NCBI GenBank assembly: GCA_041687755.1
Contig: JBDNJM010000088.1
Span: 1 to 39,813 of the forward strand
Reading direction: 5' to 3'
DNA: 39,813 nucleotides
Origin: JBDNJM01 sp041687755
GTDB lineage: Bacteria > Planctomycetota > UBA1135 > GCA-002686595
The notes beneath the pieces are model-generated. The model was not told the origin of the DNA and made no database searches. It saw nothing but the letters and a program-made list of their open reading frames with translations. Below, piece by piece: positions 17,164-26,155 of the stretch. A program made the translations under genes and the position numbers. Each line of letters opens with the position of its first letter. The first letter of the stretch is position 1.

Positions 17164-18354
17164 TCAGGCAGCCACGTGAACGAGCTCCAGCACGCTCTGG
17201 AACTCGAAATCGACCCGTCCGGTCAGCTCCTGCAAAAAACCCGAGGAGCTGCTCCACGTCTGCGCGAGCCGTCCGAGCGCGCCCTCGATACCGGCCGCCA
17301 CGCGCTGCTCCTGCCCAAACAACGCGCCGGTCAAGTAGATCGGTGCGGCGATGGCCGCCAGGTCGAGTGCGTGATCTGCGTCGCTGGACTCCCTCAGCTC
17401 ACAGGGCTCGTCGAGACCCGCATCCCACAGGCCCCGGGCCAGGCCAACCTGAAACAGGGCGCGCGCGAAGTCCGAGCCCATCTGCTCCTTCAGGGCCGGA
17501 TGGTCGTCCAGCCGCTCCCCCCCCGCGAACAGTTCGTTGGCGAGTTCGAGCAGCTCCTCCAGGAAGCGCTCTCCGGCCTCCAGTGCTGCCGCGCTCGCGT
17601 ATCCCACCGACATCCACGAGCTCAGCTCAGGGCGCTCGGGGTAGCGCGCCTGCAGGTGGCGCAGGTGCTCGGCGGAGCGCCGGGGCTGGTGCAGGAGATC
17701 CAGTCCATTCGAGGTCCGCAGGCACTGCCCGGCAGCCTTGCCGCTCAGTTCGCACGTCGCGCCGCGCTCGACCCATCGCAGGACCAGGTCCAGCTCGTCA
17801 AACGCACCGTGCTCGCCACCCTCGATGAAGCGCTCCGCGGGCGCTTCGAACAGCTCGCGCTTCGCCGACCAGTTGTCGATGGACCAGAGCGTCCACGGGA
17901 GCTGCCCGCGGCATCCGAGCAGGCGCGGCTTGCCGCGCGGGCCGAGGAGCGCTGGCAACCATGCAGTTTGTCTGGCGGGCTCTGTGGGCCACGAGAGCTC
18001 TCCCAGATGCGTCGCGGTCGGTGCCGGGTGGCGCTCGTGAAACTGAAGGTGCTCGGCCAGCCAGTTCGGGCCCGGCAGGACGTCACTGTCGAGCTCGATC
18101 AGCAACTCCCCCCGCGCCCGGTCGAGGGCCCGATTAAGGGCGGCGCCGCGCCCCGCGACGGGGGCAGCAGGCACGAACTGCACGCAGCGCGGGAACTCCT
18201 CCGACCTCCCCAGCAGGGGCTCCGCGCCTCCCTCTCCGACGACGAGCAGCTCCGCGGCCTGCGCCTGGACCTGGGGCAGCAGCGCCCGCAGCACCTGACC
18301 CAGGCTCTCCCCAGCTCCCCGAGCAGAAATCAAAACGCTGGCCGGGGGACGCAT
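17164..18354 (-). CDS. family 2 glycosyltransferase
   Basis: About 396 residues from the ATG at 18354; an upstream in-frame ATG at 18573 adds 73 residues of Gly/Pro/Glu-rich sequence that do not look like protein. Residues 1-200 form a GT-A nucleotide-sugar transferase domain: PASVLISARGAGESLGQVL, GRGAALNRALDRARGELL, and the metal-binding D89-S-D91 in LIELDSDVLPGPNWLAEH, followed by a WSAKRELFEA segment and an FDELDLVLRW acceptor-side motif. The rest is helical and unassigned. There is no membrane segment, so it is probably cytoplasmic and acts on a glycan or protein acceptor. It is divergent from the sulfotransferase fusion, whose own GT-like domain lacks the DxD; this suggests a shared role in glycan assembly and modification. 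Confidence 0.82.
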   Translation of the reverse strand: MRPPASVLISARGAGESLGQVLRALLPQVQAQAAELLVVGEGGAEPLLGRSEEFPRCVQFVPAAPVAGRGAALNRALDRARGELLIELDSDVLPGPNWLAEHLQFHERHPAPTATHLGELSWPTEPARQTAWLPALLGPRGKPRLLGCRGQLPWTLWSIDNWSAKRELFEAPAERFIEGGEHGAFDELDLVLRWVERGATCELSGKAAGQCLRTSNGLDLLHQPRRSAEHLRHLQARYPERPELSSWMSVGYASAAALEAGERFLEELLELANELFAGGERLDDHPALKEQMGSDFARALFQVGLARGLWDAGLDEPCELRESSDADHALDLAAIAAPIYLTGALFGQEQRVAAGIEGALGRLAQTWSSSSGFLQELTGRVDFEFQSVLELVHVAA

Positions 18355-18608
18355 GGAGTCGCCTTCGTCCGAGTCGCGCTCACCCTTGAGACTCGCGCAC
18401 TCCCGCGGACCGGCACCGGGATCACCCGATGGCCTTCGGGGGGGCGCGATCTCGGCCTCGGGAGGACGGCCGCCGCCCGAGTGCAGGCCGGACCCACCGG
18501 GCTCCGATGCAGTCTCGGGCGTGGGCACGCCCCCCTCCGCGAGCAGCCCGCCGCGCCCGCCGGGCTGGCCCACCGACTCGTCCCCTCTCTAAAAGCCTCG
18601 ATCGGCCC
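18355..18608. promoter_or_regulatory. divergent promoter region, GT2 / sulfotransferase fusion
   Basis: 254 bases between head-to-head glycan-related genes. TCTAAAAGCCTCGATCGG (about 18588-18605) just before the plus-strand start is the only AT-richer point. Both frames continue open into this region but the translation is low-complexity, so I treat it as non-coding. Confidence 0.35.
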
Positions 18609-21290
18609 ATGCAGACGCCTTCCAACGCCCCCTCCCAGACGCCCGTCGAGAGCCTCCTGAACTCGCTGCCCCCGATCCTCGAGGGCGAGCAGGCCTTCGC
18701 CGACGGCGATCTCGAGCGTGCGGCCCAGCGCTTCCAGGTCGCCCTCGAGCGCGACCCGACCTCCGTGCGCGCCCTCGCCAACCTCGGCGTCGTGCTGTTC
18801 GCGGACGGCCAGACCGAACCGGCGCTCGAGGCCTTCGACGCGGTGCTGGCCCGCGATCCCCGCAACGCCGATGCGCACTTCAACCGGGCCCAGGTCCTGG
18901 TGGCCGAGAACCGTCTGCGCGAGGGCGCCGCCGCCCTGCGCCGCTGCCTCGCGGTTGCGCCCGGCGACAGCGCCGCGCTCGGTTTGCTCGAAGCGCTCGA
19001 CCTTCCGCGCTCAAGCGGCGGCCAAGCGCCCCAGGGTTCGACTCCCGGCGCGCCCGACCAGGAACTGCTCGCCGTCCTGCGCGAGCACGCGGGACTCGAC
19101 GGAGAACTCGCGGACGCCACGCTGGCGCCCCAGCTCTCCATCGTGTTCATCAGCCGCGGCGACAGCGCCGAAACGCTCGCCTTCCTCGACGCCCTGCAGC
19201 TCGAGTTTCCGACGCCCACGCTGCTCGAGGTCTTCGTCGTCGACGACCGCGCCGACGCCAACCAGGCCCACCCGCTCGACGCGCTCGCACCGCGCTTCAG
19301 CTTCCATCACATCCCGCGCAAGGCCGGCGACGCGACCCAGGGCTGGGCCGTTGGCGCCCAGCGCGCGAGCGCCTCGGCCGTCCTGTTCCTCGAAGCCGGA
19401 GCCCTGCCCGACGCAGCGGGCCTGCGCGCGCACGTGCTCGCCGCCCTGCGCTCCGAAGACGCCGGCTGGGGTCCGATCGGCGAGTCCCCCGCCGCCGCCG
19501 TCCACCACGGCCAGACCCAGGGCAGCAACCTACGCCTGCCCCTCGGCGCCGCGCGAACGCTCGCCCAAGAGCACGGCGACGTCCCCTTGCACAAGGCCCT
19601 GGAGCGCGCCGTCACCAGCGGCCGCCTGCCCCAGCCCAAGGCGCTAGGCGCCGAGTACCGCATGGACGGCGTCGGGCCCCTCGAGCGCCCCGTGTTCCTG
19701 TTCGGCTGCGCGTACCGCTCGGGCAGCACCTTCCTCCAGCGCCTGATCTCGTCCAGCGAAGAGATCTTCGTGTGGGGCGAGAACATGGCTGTCACGAGGC
19801 CCCTCGTGCAGCTCGACGACCAAGTCGGCGCCTGGGACTTCGAGCGCTTCCAGGACGAGCAGTGGCGCGACTTCGAAGCCAACGGCCTGAAGGCCTGGAT
19901 CTGCAGCCTGCAGCCGCGCTCCTTCCCCAGCGCCATCGACCGCGCGTTGCGGGCCTTCTACCTCGAGTACTACGCCAAAGAGACCCAGGCCCTCGGCGCG
20001 TCCCGCTGGGGCTTCAAGGAGGTGCACCACGGCGGGCGCGAAGCGGAGCTGCTGCTGCGGCTGTTTCCCCAGGGCCGGGCCGTCTTCGTCCTGCGCAACC
20101 CAGTCGACGTGCTCGCCTCCACCTCCGCGACCGAGTGGTACGACCTGGTCGGACCCGCCCAGCGCGTCCTCGACCTGTGGGCCGAGAACAGCGAGACCAT
20201 GCTCGCCCTGCAGGACGAGCGCGTGCTCGTCGTGCGCTACGAGGACCTCCTGCATCAGCCGGAACGCCAACTGCAGCGCATCGCGAAGCACCTGAGCCTC
20301 CCGCCCGAGGCCTTTGACCGCGAGCTGCTCGGCAAGCGCGTCCGCGGCCAAAACGGCACCCCTAAACTCGGTCCGGCTGAGCGCGCCGCGCTCAGCAAGC
20401 CCGCCTTCCAGGCGACGGCGCGCCGGCTCGGCTACACCCTGTGCGATCACCCCGCGCTGACGGCCGATGTCGAGCCGTCGCCCGCGCTAAGCGCTGCCCC
20501 GACCCTTCAGGACACGACCGCCGACGGGCTCCCCTTCCCGCCGCCGAACGCCGCGCCGCTGGCGCCCCTGAGCGACGCCCCGCGCACCCCGCTTCCGGAG
20601 CCCGAGTCCAACGCAGCGCCCGCGCCGTCGGAACCCGCTTCGCTCACCGCGATGTTCCCGTTCGAGGCCCCGGCCGCACCCGCGAGCGCGGAGGACCCCG
20701 CAGGCGCCGCCGAACCCAGCCACCGCGCCCGCGCCGGCGGCATGTGGGAGGCGCTCGGCGCGCTGCAGTTCGACTTTCTGACCGCTGCAGGCTTGGCGCC
20801 CGACGACGTCCTGCTCGACGTCGGCTGCGGCGCCCTGCGCGGCGGCGTGCGCTTCATCGAGTTCCTCGAGCGCGGCCACTACCTCGGCCTCGACAAGGAC
20901 TCTGCCCTGATCGAGGCCGGCCTGGTCGAGGAGCTCTCGCGCGACCTCGACCGCTCCAAGCGCCCCGACCTCCAGGTCAACGGCGAGTTCGACTGCACCC
21001 ACTTCCGCAAGGCCCCGACCCACGCCCTGGGCCTCTCCTTGTTCACCGAGTTGCCGGCCGAGGAGATCGAGCGCTGCCTCGCCGAGGTCGCCGCCAAGGC
21101 CGCCCCGGGCTGCCGCTTCTTCGCGACCTTCAGTGAAGCGCCCGAGTCGTCCAGCGACGGCGAGCCGTTCCACTACACCCGCGATGAGATGGAGCAGTTC
21201 GGAGCCCGCAACGGCTGGGAGCCCCGCTACATCGGCGGCTGGGACCACCCCGACGACGAGCGCATGATCGAGTTCCGCCTGGCGGGCTGA
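18609..21290 (+). CDS. TPR - degenerate GT2 - sulfotransferase - methyltransferase fusion
   Basis: An 893-residue protein from the ATG at 18609. Residues 22-130 are about three TPR repeats (RALANLGVVLFADGQTEPAL, AHFNRAQVLVAENRLREGA). Residues about 177-320 resemble a GT-A domain (LSIVFISRGDSAETLAFLDAL, EVFVVDDRA), but the expected DxD is E262-A-G264, so it is probably inactive. Residues about 360-620 are a PAPS-dependent sulfotransferase: 5'-phosphosulfate loop YRSGSTF (369-375) and 3'-phosphate site VLRNPVDVLAS (494 on). A Pro/Ala-rich linker runs to about 705. Residues about 710-893 are a class I methyltransferase with SAM motif LLDVGCG (735-741) and GHYLGLDKDSALIEAG. No signal peptide or membrane helix. 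TPR-sulfotransferase proteins are known; joining all four parts is unusual. Likely role: sulfation and methylation of a glycan or lipid made with the divergent GT2. Confidence 0.85.
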   Translation: MQTPSNAPSQTPVESLLNSLPPILEGEQAFADGDLERAAQRFQVALERDPTSVRALANLGVVLFADGQTEPALEAFDAVLARDPRNADAHFNRAQVLVAENRLREGAAALRRCLAVAPGDSAALGLLEALDLPRSSGGQAPQGSTPGAPDQELLAVLREHAGLDGELADATLAPQLSIVFISRGDSAETLAFLDALQLEFPTPTLLEVFVVDDRADANQAHPLDALAPRFSFHHIPRKAGDATQGWAVGAQRASASAVLFLEAGALPDAAGLRAHVLAALRSEDAGWGPIGESPAAAVHHGQTQGSNLRLPLGAARTLAQEHGDVPLHKALERAVTSGRLPQPKALGAEYRMDGVGPLERPVFLFGCAYRSGSTFLQRLISSSEEIFVWGENMAVTRPLVQLDDQVGAWDFERFQDEQWRDFEANGLKAWICSLQPRSFPSAIDRALRAFYLEYYAKETQALGASRWGFKEVHHGGREAELLLRLFPQGRAVFVLRNPVDVLASTSATEWYDLVGPAQRVLDLWAENSETMLALQDERVLVVRYEDLLHQPERQLQRIAKHLSLPPEAFDRELLGKRVRGQNGTPKLGPAERAALSKPAFQATARRLGYTLCDHPALTADVEPSPALSAAPTLQDTTADGLPFPPPNAAPLAPLSDAPRTPLPEPESNAAPAPSEPASLTAMFPFEAPAAPASAEDPAGAAEPSHRARAGGMWEALGALQFDFLTAAGLAPDDVLLDVGCGALRGGVRFIEFLERGHYLGLDKDSALIEAGLVEELSRDLDRSKRPDLQVNGEFDCTHFRKAPTHALGLSLFTELPAEEIERCLAEVAAKAAPGCRFFATFSEAPESSSDGEPFHYTRDEMEQFGARNGWEPRYIGGWDHPDDERMIEFRLAG

Positions 21291-21414
21291 CCCCGCGCCG
21301 GGGTCGCTCGCGCGCGGAAGCGCTCGCCGCTGCCCCAGCTAGCGTTCCTCCGCGAGCGCAGAACAATTCGAAGATCCGCCCGTCACGAACGGGCCGTGGC
21401 ATGCTTCAGGCAGC

Positions 21415-24315
21415 ATGGAGATCCACCCCCTGCTGCCCGAGGACCTGACCCGCCTGCGCCCCTTCGTCCGAGCGCTGGTCGCCGACGACGCGAGCACCGA
21501 CGACATCCTGCAGGAGACCTGGCTGCGCTCGCGCCGGAGTCTCAACCAGAACCAGGGCCCCTCGGCCGCCCTGGCCTGGGCGCGACGCACCGCCGAACGC
21601 CTGGTCTGGAGCCGCTCGCGCTCCGAGCGCAGCCGCGCCGCGCGCGAGCAGCACGCCGCCGCAGCTCGCGAGCACGCCCCCGACCCCCAAGAGCAGCTCG
21701 GCCGCATCGAGCTCCTGCGCCACGTGCTCGGCAAGCTCGCCGAACTCCCCGAACAGGATCGCCAGGCGCTGACCCTGCGCTACCTGGGCGACGAGAGCGC
21801 GCGCTCGATCGCGGCCCAGCTCGGCGTCTCCGAGGACGCCGCGCGCCAGCGCGTGCATCGCGCCATGAAACGGCTGCGCGCCGAGCTGGACGCCGAACAC
21901 GACGGCGCGCGCGCGACCTGGGCCGGCCCGCTTGTCGGTCTGGTCGGCACCGTCGGCACGACGAGCCAAGTGTTGCCGCTAGCAAAGCTCGGCGTGGCTG
22001 CAGGGCTACTGGCGAGCGTAGGCATCGGCCTCGCCTTGGCGGCCGACCCGGCTGAGCCGAGTACCGAACAACAGGTCGCGGGCGCGCCCATCGCCCTGGA
22101 GCTGACCGAGTCGCCCGCCGACGCGAGCCAACCCCCAAGTTCGACAGCCAACCGCCAGGCAGTCGACAGCAGGCTTGAGTTGGCTCCGGCCGGGGCGGTT
22201 CCTACTCCGCTCGCCTCGACCGGATCGTTCGAGGTGACGCTCCTCGAAGCCCCGCACGACAAGCCCCTCGCCGACGTCGAAGTCTGGTGGCTTGCGAGCG
22301 CCGTCAACCCGATCCGCGGCTCCGCCCGCACCGACGACGAGGGACGCCTGCGACTGCCGTTCTACCCCGGCTCCCATTGGCACGTGGGTCTCGCCCTACA
22401 GCCGGAAGGGCACGCGCTGCATAGCCCTTCCTGGCAAGGCCACGACCGACTGGCTCGACTCCTGGAGGAACCCGTGCTCCGCTTCGCACCGGGCATCCTG
22501 CTAGGCGGTGCCCTGAGCGACCCAGCGGGTAGAGCCGTCCGGGGAGCTCGCGTCCACCTAACCCAGCGTCCTGGCTACGGGTACCACGGAGAATGGTGGC
22601 CTGAAGACCTCGGCTGGTGGGCCCCGACCCTCGAAGACGGCTCGTTCTCGATCTGGGCCCATGATCTGAAGGTCGATCTCGAAATCTACCACCCTGGATA
22701 CGGGCTCCTGGAGCTGTACTCCGACGACGAACCGGCCACGTTCGAAGCGCTGGGCCGCAATGAGGCCGAACTCGTGATGGACAAAGCGCCCGCCTACAGA
22801 GGACGCGTTACAGACTCGGCTGGCAAGCCCCTTTCCGGCGCCGATGTCACTCTCATCCGCCACCTCTCCGCGTCGCGCCTGCTCGCCACCCGAACAGATG
22901 ACAAGGGGCGCTTCCGGCTCGCAGAGTTCAACACGGGCTGGTTCGAGACCGCTGCCGTCACGCCGATGCTCGTTGTTCGAAAGCCTGGCTTTCGCGGCGT
23001 CGCAATCAGGGCCGAGTCGGGCCAGGTCTTGGACACAATCGCGCTGACAGCCGCCCCTGCGCTGCTGGTTCGCGTTGCCAATGCCAGCGGAAGCCCTTTA
23101 GTTGGAGCCAAGATCGAACTGCGCGAAGCGGGCTTCAATCCGACCAAAGAAGAGCCCTATTCCGAACTCCAGCCGAGGATCACCGGAGCCGACGGGATGG
23201 CGCGCTACGACTCGGTGCTCGAGGGTCCGTTCAAGCTCGTCGTCAGCGCGGACGGGTTCGACTATGCGTTTCGAACGATGGATGCGATCCCGCGCGAGCC
23301 GACCGAGATCCGACTCGTTCCATACTCCTTCATCGATGTTCGGCTAACCGCTCCCGGCGAGACTGAGCCCGTCGCTCCGGACAGCGTCATCCTGGACTAC
23401 ATCAAGGACGGAGAGCCACGTTCGTATCGGCCCTACATCGTCCCTTACGGACAGGGCTTCTCCAGGGTCGCCCAGATCAGAGCCAGTCTCGGGGAGTACA
23501 CCGTCCGATTGCGAGTCGAAGGGTTCAAAACCATCGAGCTCGGACCGCTGACCCCGGAGCAGGGCTCCCAGCGTTTCAAGCGCACGCTCCAACCGGAGCA
23601 ACCCAAGCTCGAAGGCCTGCTCCTCGACCACAACGGAGAGCCCCTCGCCGACGTCCCCATCGCCGCGCTCGAGGGCCCATTCGAACGTCTCCGCGAGTAC
23701 CGCCCGCTCCAGCTCGATCTGCATCGGCACGGCACGCGCACCGGTCCGGACGGGAGCTTTCAGATCTCGGATCCTGGGCCCTCCGCCGTCTTCCTCGCCC
23801 AGCCCCGCACCGGAGTCGCGTTCTCCACGATAGCCGAGTTCCAACGCAATGGCAGCGTCATTCGTTCGCGCCCCATGACCACGGCGTACCTCGGGCGACT
23901 GCCCTACGAGGACAGCAAGCGGCTGTCACCGATGCCGAGACCGAGCGAGTGGATATCCAATCCCGAACTGCGCTTCGCCTTCGTCATCACCAGCCCGGGC
24001 TTCGAGCAACCCGACGCGCGGATGATCTTCCCCGGCCAGCGCCAGCCCGCGGGCGGAGGGATCCTGTTTGCCGCTGCACCCTGCGGACCTTCCGAGCTGG
24101 TTTGGGGCGTCTTGGACAAGTCCCGCTCTCCGAGGAACCCCGTGGCCTCCAGCCTGGGGCTCGTCGATCCTCTCGGGCCTCCTTCGCCCATCTACATGAC
24201 GAGCCCTCCACCCGACGACGCACTCCTGGATTCGACGCCGATCGGGGGACCCTCGGGCTCGCGGCGCTTTGACTTCGCGGATGGCGAACGGCCTCAGCTC
24301 ACCTGGCGGGAATGA
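21415..24315 (+). CDS. ECF sigma factor fused to TM and carboxypeptidase-regulatory-like domains (1)
   Basis: 966 residues. Residues about 10-80 are sigma region 2 (DDILQETWLRSRRSL) and 95-160 region 4 with its helix-turn-helix (LPEQDRQALTLRYL, SIAAQLGVSEDAARQRVHRA). After a juxtamembrane L158-D-x2-H-x-G-x-R-x2-W169 comes a hydrophobic segment, about 190-210 (LAKLGVAAGLLASVGIGLAL), possibly with a weaker one at 171-182. The remaining 750 residues are about five carboxypeptidase-regulatory/Cna-B-like beta-sandwiches (e.g. YRGRVTDSAGKPLSGADVTL, LEGLLLDHNGEPLADVPIAA). The order implies a sigma domain in the cytoplasm and a long sensory part outside. Such fusions are reported from Planctomycetota. 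Release of the sigma domain would need proteolysis or a signal-driven change; no separate anti-sigma gene is adjacent. A paralogue lies at 26156-29209. Confidence 0.87.
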   Translation: MEIHPLLPEDLTRLRPFVRALVADDASTDDILQETWLRSRRSLNQNQGPSAALAWARRTAERLVWSRSRSERSRAAREQHAAAAREHAPDPQEQLGRIELLRHVLGKLAELPEQDRQALTLRYLGDESARSIAAQLGVSEDAARQRVHRAMKRLRAELDAEHDGARATWAGPLVGLVGTVGTTSQVLPLAKLGVAAGLLASVGIGLALAADPAEPSTEQQVAGAPIALELTESPADASQPPSSTANRQAVDSRLELAPAGAVPTPLASTGSFEVTLLEAPHDKPLADVEVWWLASAVNPIRGSARTDDEGRLRLPFYPGSHWHVGLALQPEGHALHSPSWQGHDRLARLLEEPVLRFAPGILLGGALSDPAGRAVRGARVHLTQRPGYGYHGEWWPEDLGWWAPTLEDGSFSIWAHDLKVDLEIYHPGYGLLELYSDDEPATFEALGRNEAELVMDKAPAYRGRVTDSAGKPLSGADVTLIRHLSASRLLATRTDDKGRFRLAEFNTGWFETAAVTPMLVVRKPGFRGVAIRAESGQVLDTIALTAAPALLVRVANASGSPLVGAKIELREAGFNPTKEEPYSELQPRITGADGMARYDSVLEGPFKLVVSADGFDYAFRTMDAIPREPTEIRLVPYSFIDVRLTAPGETEPVAPDSVILDYIKDGEPRSYRPYIVPYGQGFSRVAQIRASLGEYTVRLRVEGFKTIELGPLTPEQGSQRFKRTLQPEQPKLEGLLLDHNGEPLADVPIAALEGPFERLREYRPLQLDLHRHGTRTGPDGSFQISDPGPSAVFLAQPRTGVAFSTIAEFQRNGSVIRSRPMTTAYLGRLPYEDSKRLSPMPRPSEWISNPELRFAFVITSPGFEQPDARMIFPGQRQPAGGGILFAAAPCGPSELVWGVLDKSRSPRNPVASSLGLVDPLGPPSPIYMTSPPPDDALLDSTPIGGPSGSRRFDFADGERPQLTWRE

Positions 24316-24373
24316 GCCCGTTCGAGCGAGGGGCATGCCCCCTGGACTCGAGCAAGCCCTCCGGTTGAACCGA

Positions 24374-24399
24374 GGCCCGGCAGCTCCAGCCGCCGGGCC
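24374..24399. terminator. hairpin between convergent genes
   Basis: GGCCCGGC (24374-24381) pairs perfectly with GCCGGGCC (24392-24399) across a 10-base loop. It lies between the stop of the sigma fusion (24315) and the stop of the SulP gene (24412). There is no U tract on either side, so termination is probable from position and not from a full intrinsic-terminator signature. Confidence 0.5.
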
Positions 24400-24411
24400 G
24401 CGCCACCGACC

Positions 24412-25965
24412 TCAGGCCAGCTCGTCCGCCGCCACGTGGTACGTCGGATCCTCGATCACGTTGACCTCGACCAGGCTCCCGGCCTTCCTCAGCAAGTTGC
24501 GACAATCCGGGCTCAGGTGCCGCAGGTGCAGCTCCTTGCCGGCCTTGATGTAGCGCTCGGCCAGGTTGTCGATCGCCTCGATCGCCGAGTGATCGGAGAC
24601 CCGCGCATGCTGGAAGTCGATGACCACATCCGCGGGGTCGGACTTGGGGTCGAACAGGTTGCTGAAGGACTTGGCCGAGCCGAAGAACAGGGGCCCGCGC
24701 AGGGAGTAGATCTTGGCTCCGCTCGCGTCGGTCTCCTCGATGGCGTGGATCACCTTGGCGTGCTTCCAGGCGAACACCAGGGCCGAGACCACCACGCCCA
24801 CGAGCACGGCGAGGGCCAGGTCGGTGGCGACGGTGACCGCGGACACGAGCACGATCACAAGCGCGTCGGAGACGGGCACCTTGTGCAGCACCCGGAGGCT
24901 CGACCACTCGAAGGTCCCGATCACGACCATGAACATGACGCCCACGAGGGCCGCAACCGGCACCTGCTCGATCAGCGAGGAGCCGAGGAGGACGAACGCC
25001 AGCAGCGACAGCGCAGCCGTGATTCCCGAGGCCCGGCCGCGGCCGCCGGAGTTGATGTTGATCATGCTCTGGCCGATCATCGCGCAGCCGCCCATGGCCC
25101 CGAAGAAGCCGCAGGTGATGTTCGCTGCGCCCTGGGCCACGCACTCCTTGTTGCCGCGGCCGCGGGTCTCGGTCAGCTCGTCGACAAGCGTCAGGGTCAG
25201 CAGCGACTCGATCAGGCCAACGGCGGCCAGGATCATCGCGTAGGGCAGGATGATCTTGAGCGTGGCCAGGTTGAGCGGCAGCTCGGGGATGTGGAAGACC
25301 GGCAGACCAGCGGCCAGAGAGGCCTCCGGGTCGTTGGTCATGCTCCGCAGGTAGTCGACGATCGTGGGCGTATCGAGCTTGAACAGGAATGTGAAGAGCG
25401 TCACGACGACGATCGCCGCCAGTGAGGCGGGCACGGCCTTGGTCCACTTCGGGATGAAGTGGATCATGCCCATCGTGGCGCCGACGACGCCCAGCAGCGT
25501 CGAGAGCGTCGCGGGGTCCATCCACTGCAGCACGCCCTCGGCGTCGGGCGTCTTGAACTGGTCGAGCTGCGCCCGAAAGATCACGATCGCGAGGCCGTTG
25601 ACGAAGCCCAGCATCACCGGGTGCGGGACCATCCGGATGAACTTGCCCCAGCGCAGCACCCCGCACACGATCTGGATCAGCCCCATCAGGACCACGGTCG
25701 CCAGCAGGTACTCGAGTCCGTGCTCGTCCACCAGCGACACGAGCACCACTGCCAGGGCCCCCGTTGCGCCCGAGATCATCCCGGGGCGGCCACCGAAGAC
25801 CGCGGTGATCAAGCCAACGATGAACGCCGCGTAGATGCCGACCAGAGGATCGACCCCGGCCACGAAGGCGAACGCGATCGCCTCGGGCACCAGGGCGAAG
25901 GCGACGGTGAGGCCCGAGAGAATGTCGGTCCTAAGGCTGGGTTGGGTCGAGGGGTCGGTGAGCAC
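24412..25965 (-). CDS. SulP family anion transporter with STAS domain
   Basis: About 517 residues from the GTG at 25965; the frame stays open far upstream but has no Met near the domain edge and no protein-like sequence there. The N-terminal 400 residues are the SulP transmembrane domain, with the signature DILSGLTVAFALVPEAIAFA, YAAFIVGLITAVFGGRPGMI and SGATGALAVVLVSLV, and many further hydrophobic helices. Residues about 420-500 are a cytoplasmic STAS domain (YSLRGPLFFGSAKSFSNLF, VVIDFQHARVSDHSAIEAID). SulP proteins move sulfate, bicarbonate or other anions, usually with Na+ or H+; the substrate is not readable here. It sits between two sigma-factor fusions, the downstream-oriented one starting on the same strand 3 kb away. 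No carbonic anhydrase or sulfate-assimilation gene is adjacent. Confidence 0.9.
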   Translation of the reverse strand: MLTDPSTQPSLRTDILSGLTVAFALVPEAIAFAFVAGVDPLVGIYAAFIVGLITAVFGGRPGMISGATGALAVVLVSLVDEHGLEYLLATVVLMGLIQIVCGVLRWGKFIRMVPHPVMLGFVNGLAIVIFRAQLDQFKTPDAEGVLQWMDPATLSTLLGVVGATMGMIHFIPKWTKAVPASLAAIVVVTLFTFLFKLDTPTIVDYLRSMTNDPEASLAAGLPVFHIPELPLNLATLKIILPYAMILAAVGLIESLLTLTLVDELTETRGRGNKECVAQGAANITCGFFGAMGGCAMIGQSMININSGGRGRASGITAALSLLAFVLLGSSLIEQVPVAALVGVMFMVVIGTFEWSSLRVLHKVPVSDALVIVLVSAVTVATDLALAVLVGVVVSALVFAWKHAKVIHAIEETDASGAKIYSLRGPLFFGSAKSFSNLFDPKSDPADVVIDFQHARVSDHSAIEAIDNLAERYIKAGKELHLRHLSPDCRNLLRKAGSLVEVNVIEDPTYHVAADELA

Positions 25966-26155
25966 GGGGTCGCAGTACGGGAGGGAGAATCGCGCCGCTG
26001 GAGGGCACTTCCGGGAGAAAAGAGCGCAAGAGACTAGCTGGCGCTCTTCCGGATAGCGCCCCCCAGGCCCGCGACTTTCTCCAGGGGAGCCAGGGCTGAG
26101 GCCGCCCAACACTGGGCCAGGTGCCACCGATGCGTCTGACTCCTCCCCGCCGCGC

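Noticed and set aside
18355..18573. N-terminal extension of the GT2 protein from the ATG at 18573
   Set aside because: The added 73 residues are Gly/Pro/Glu-rich and the GT-A domain begins right at the ATG at 18354.
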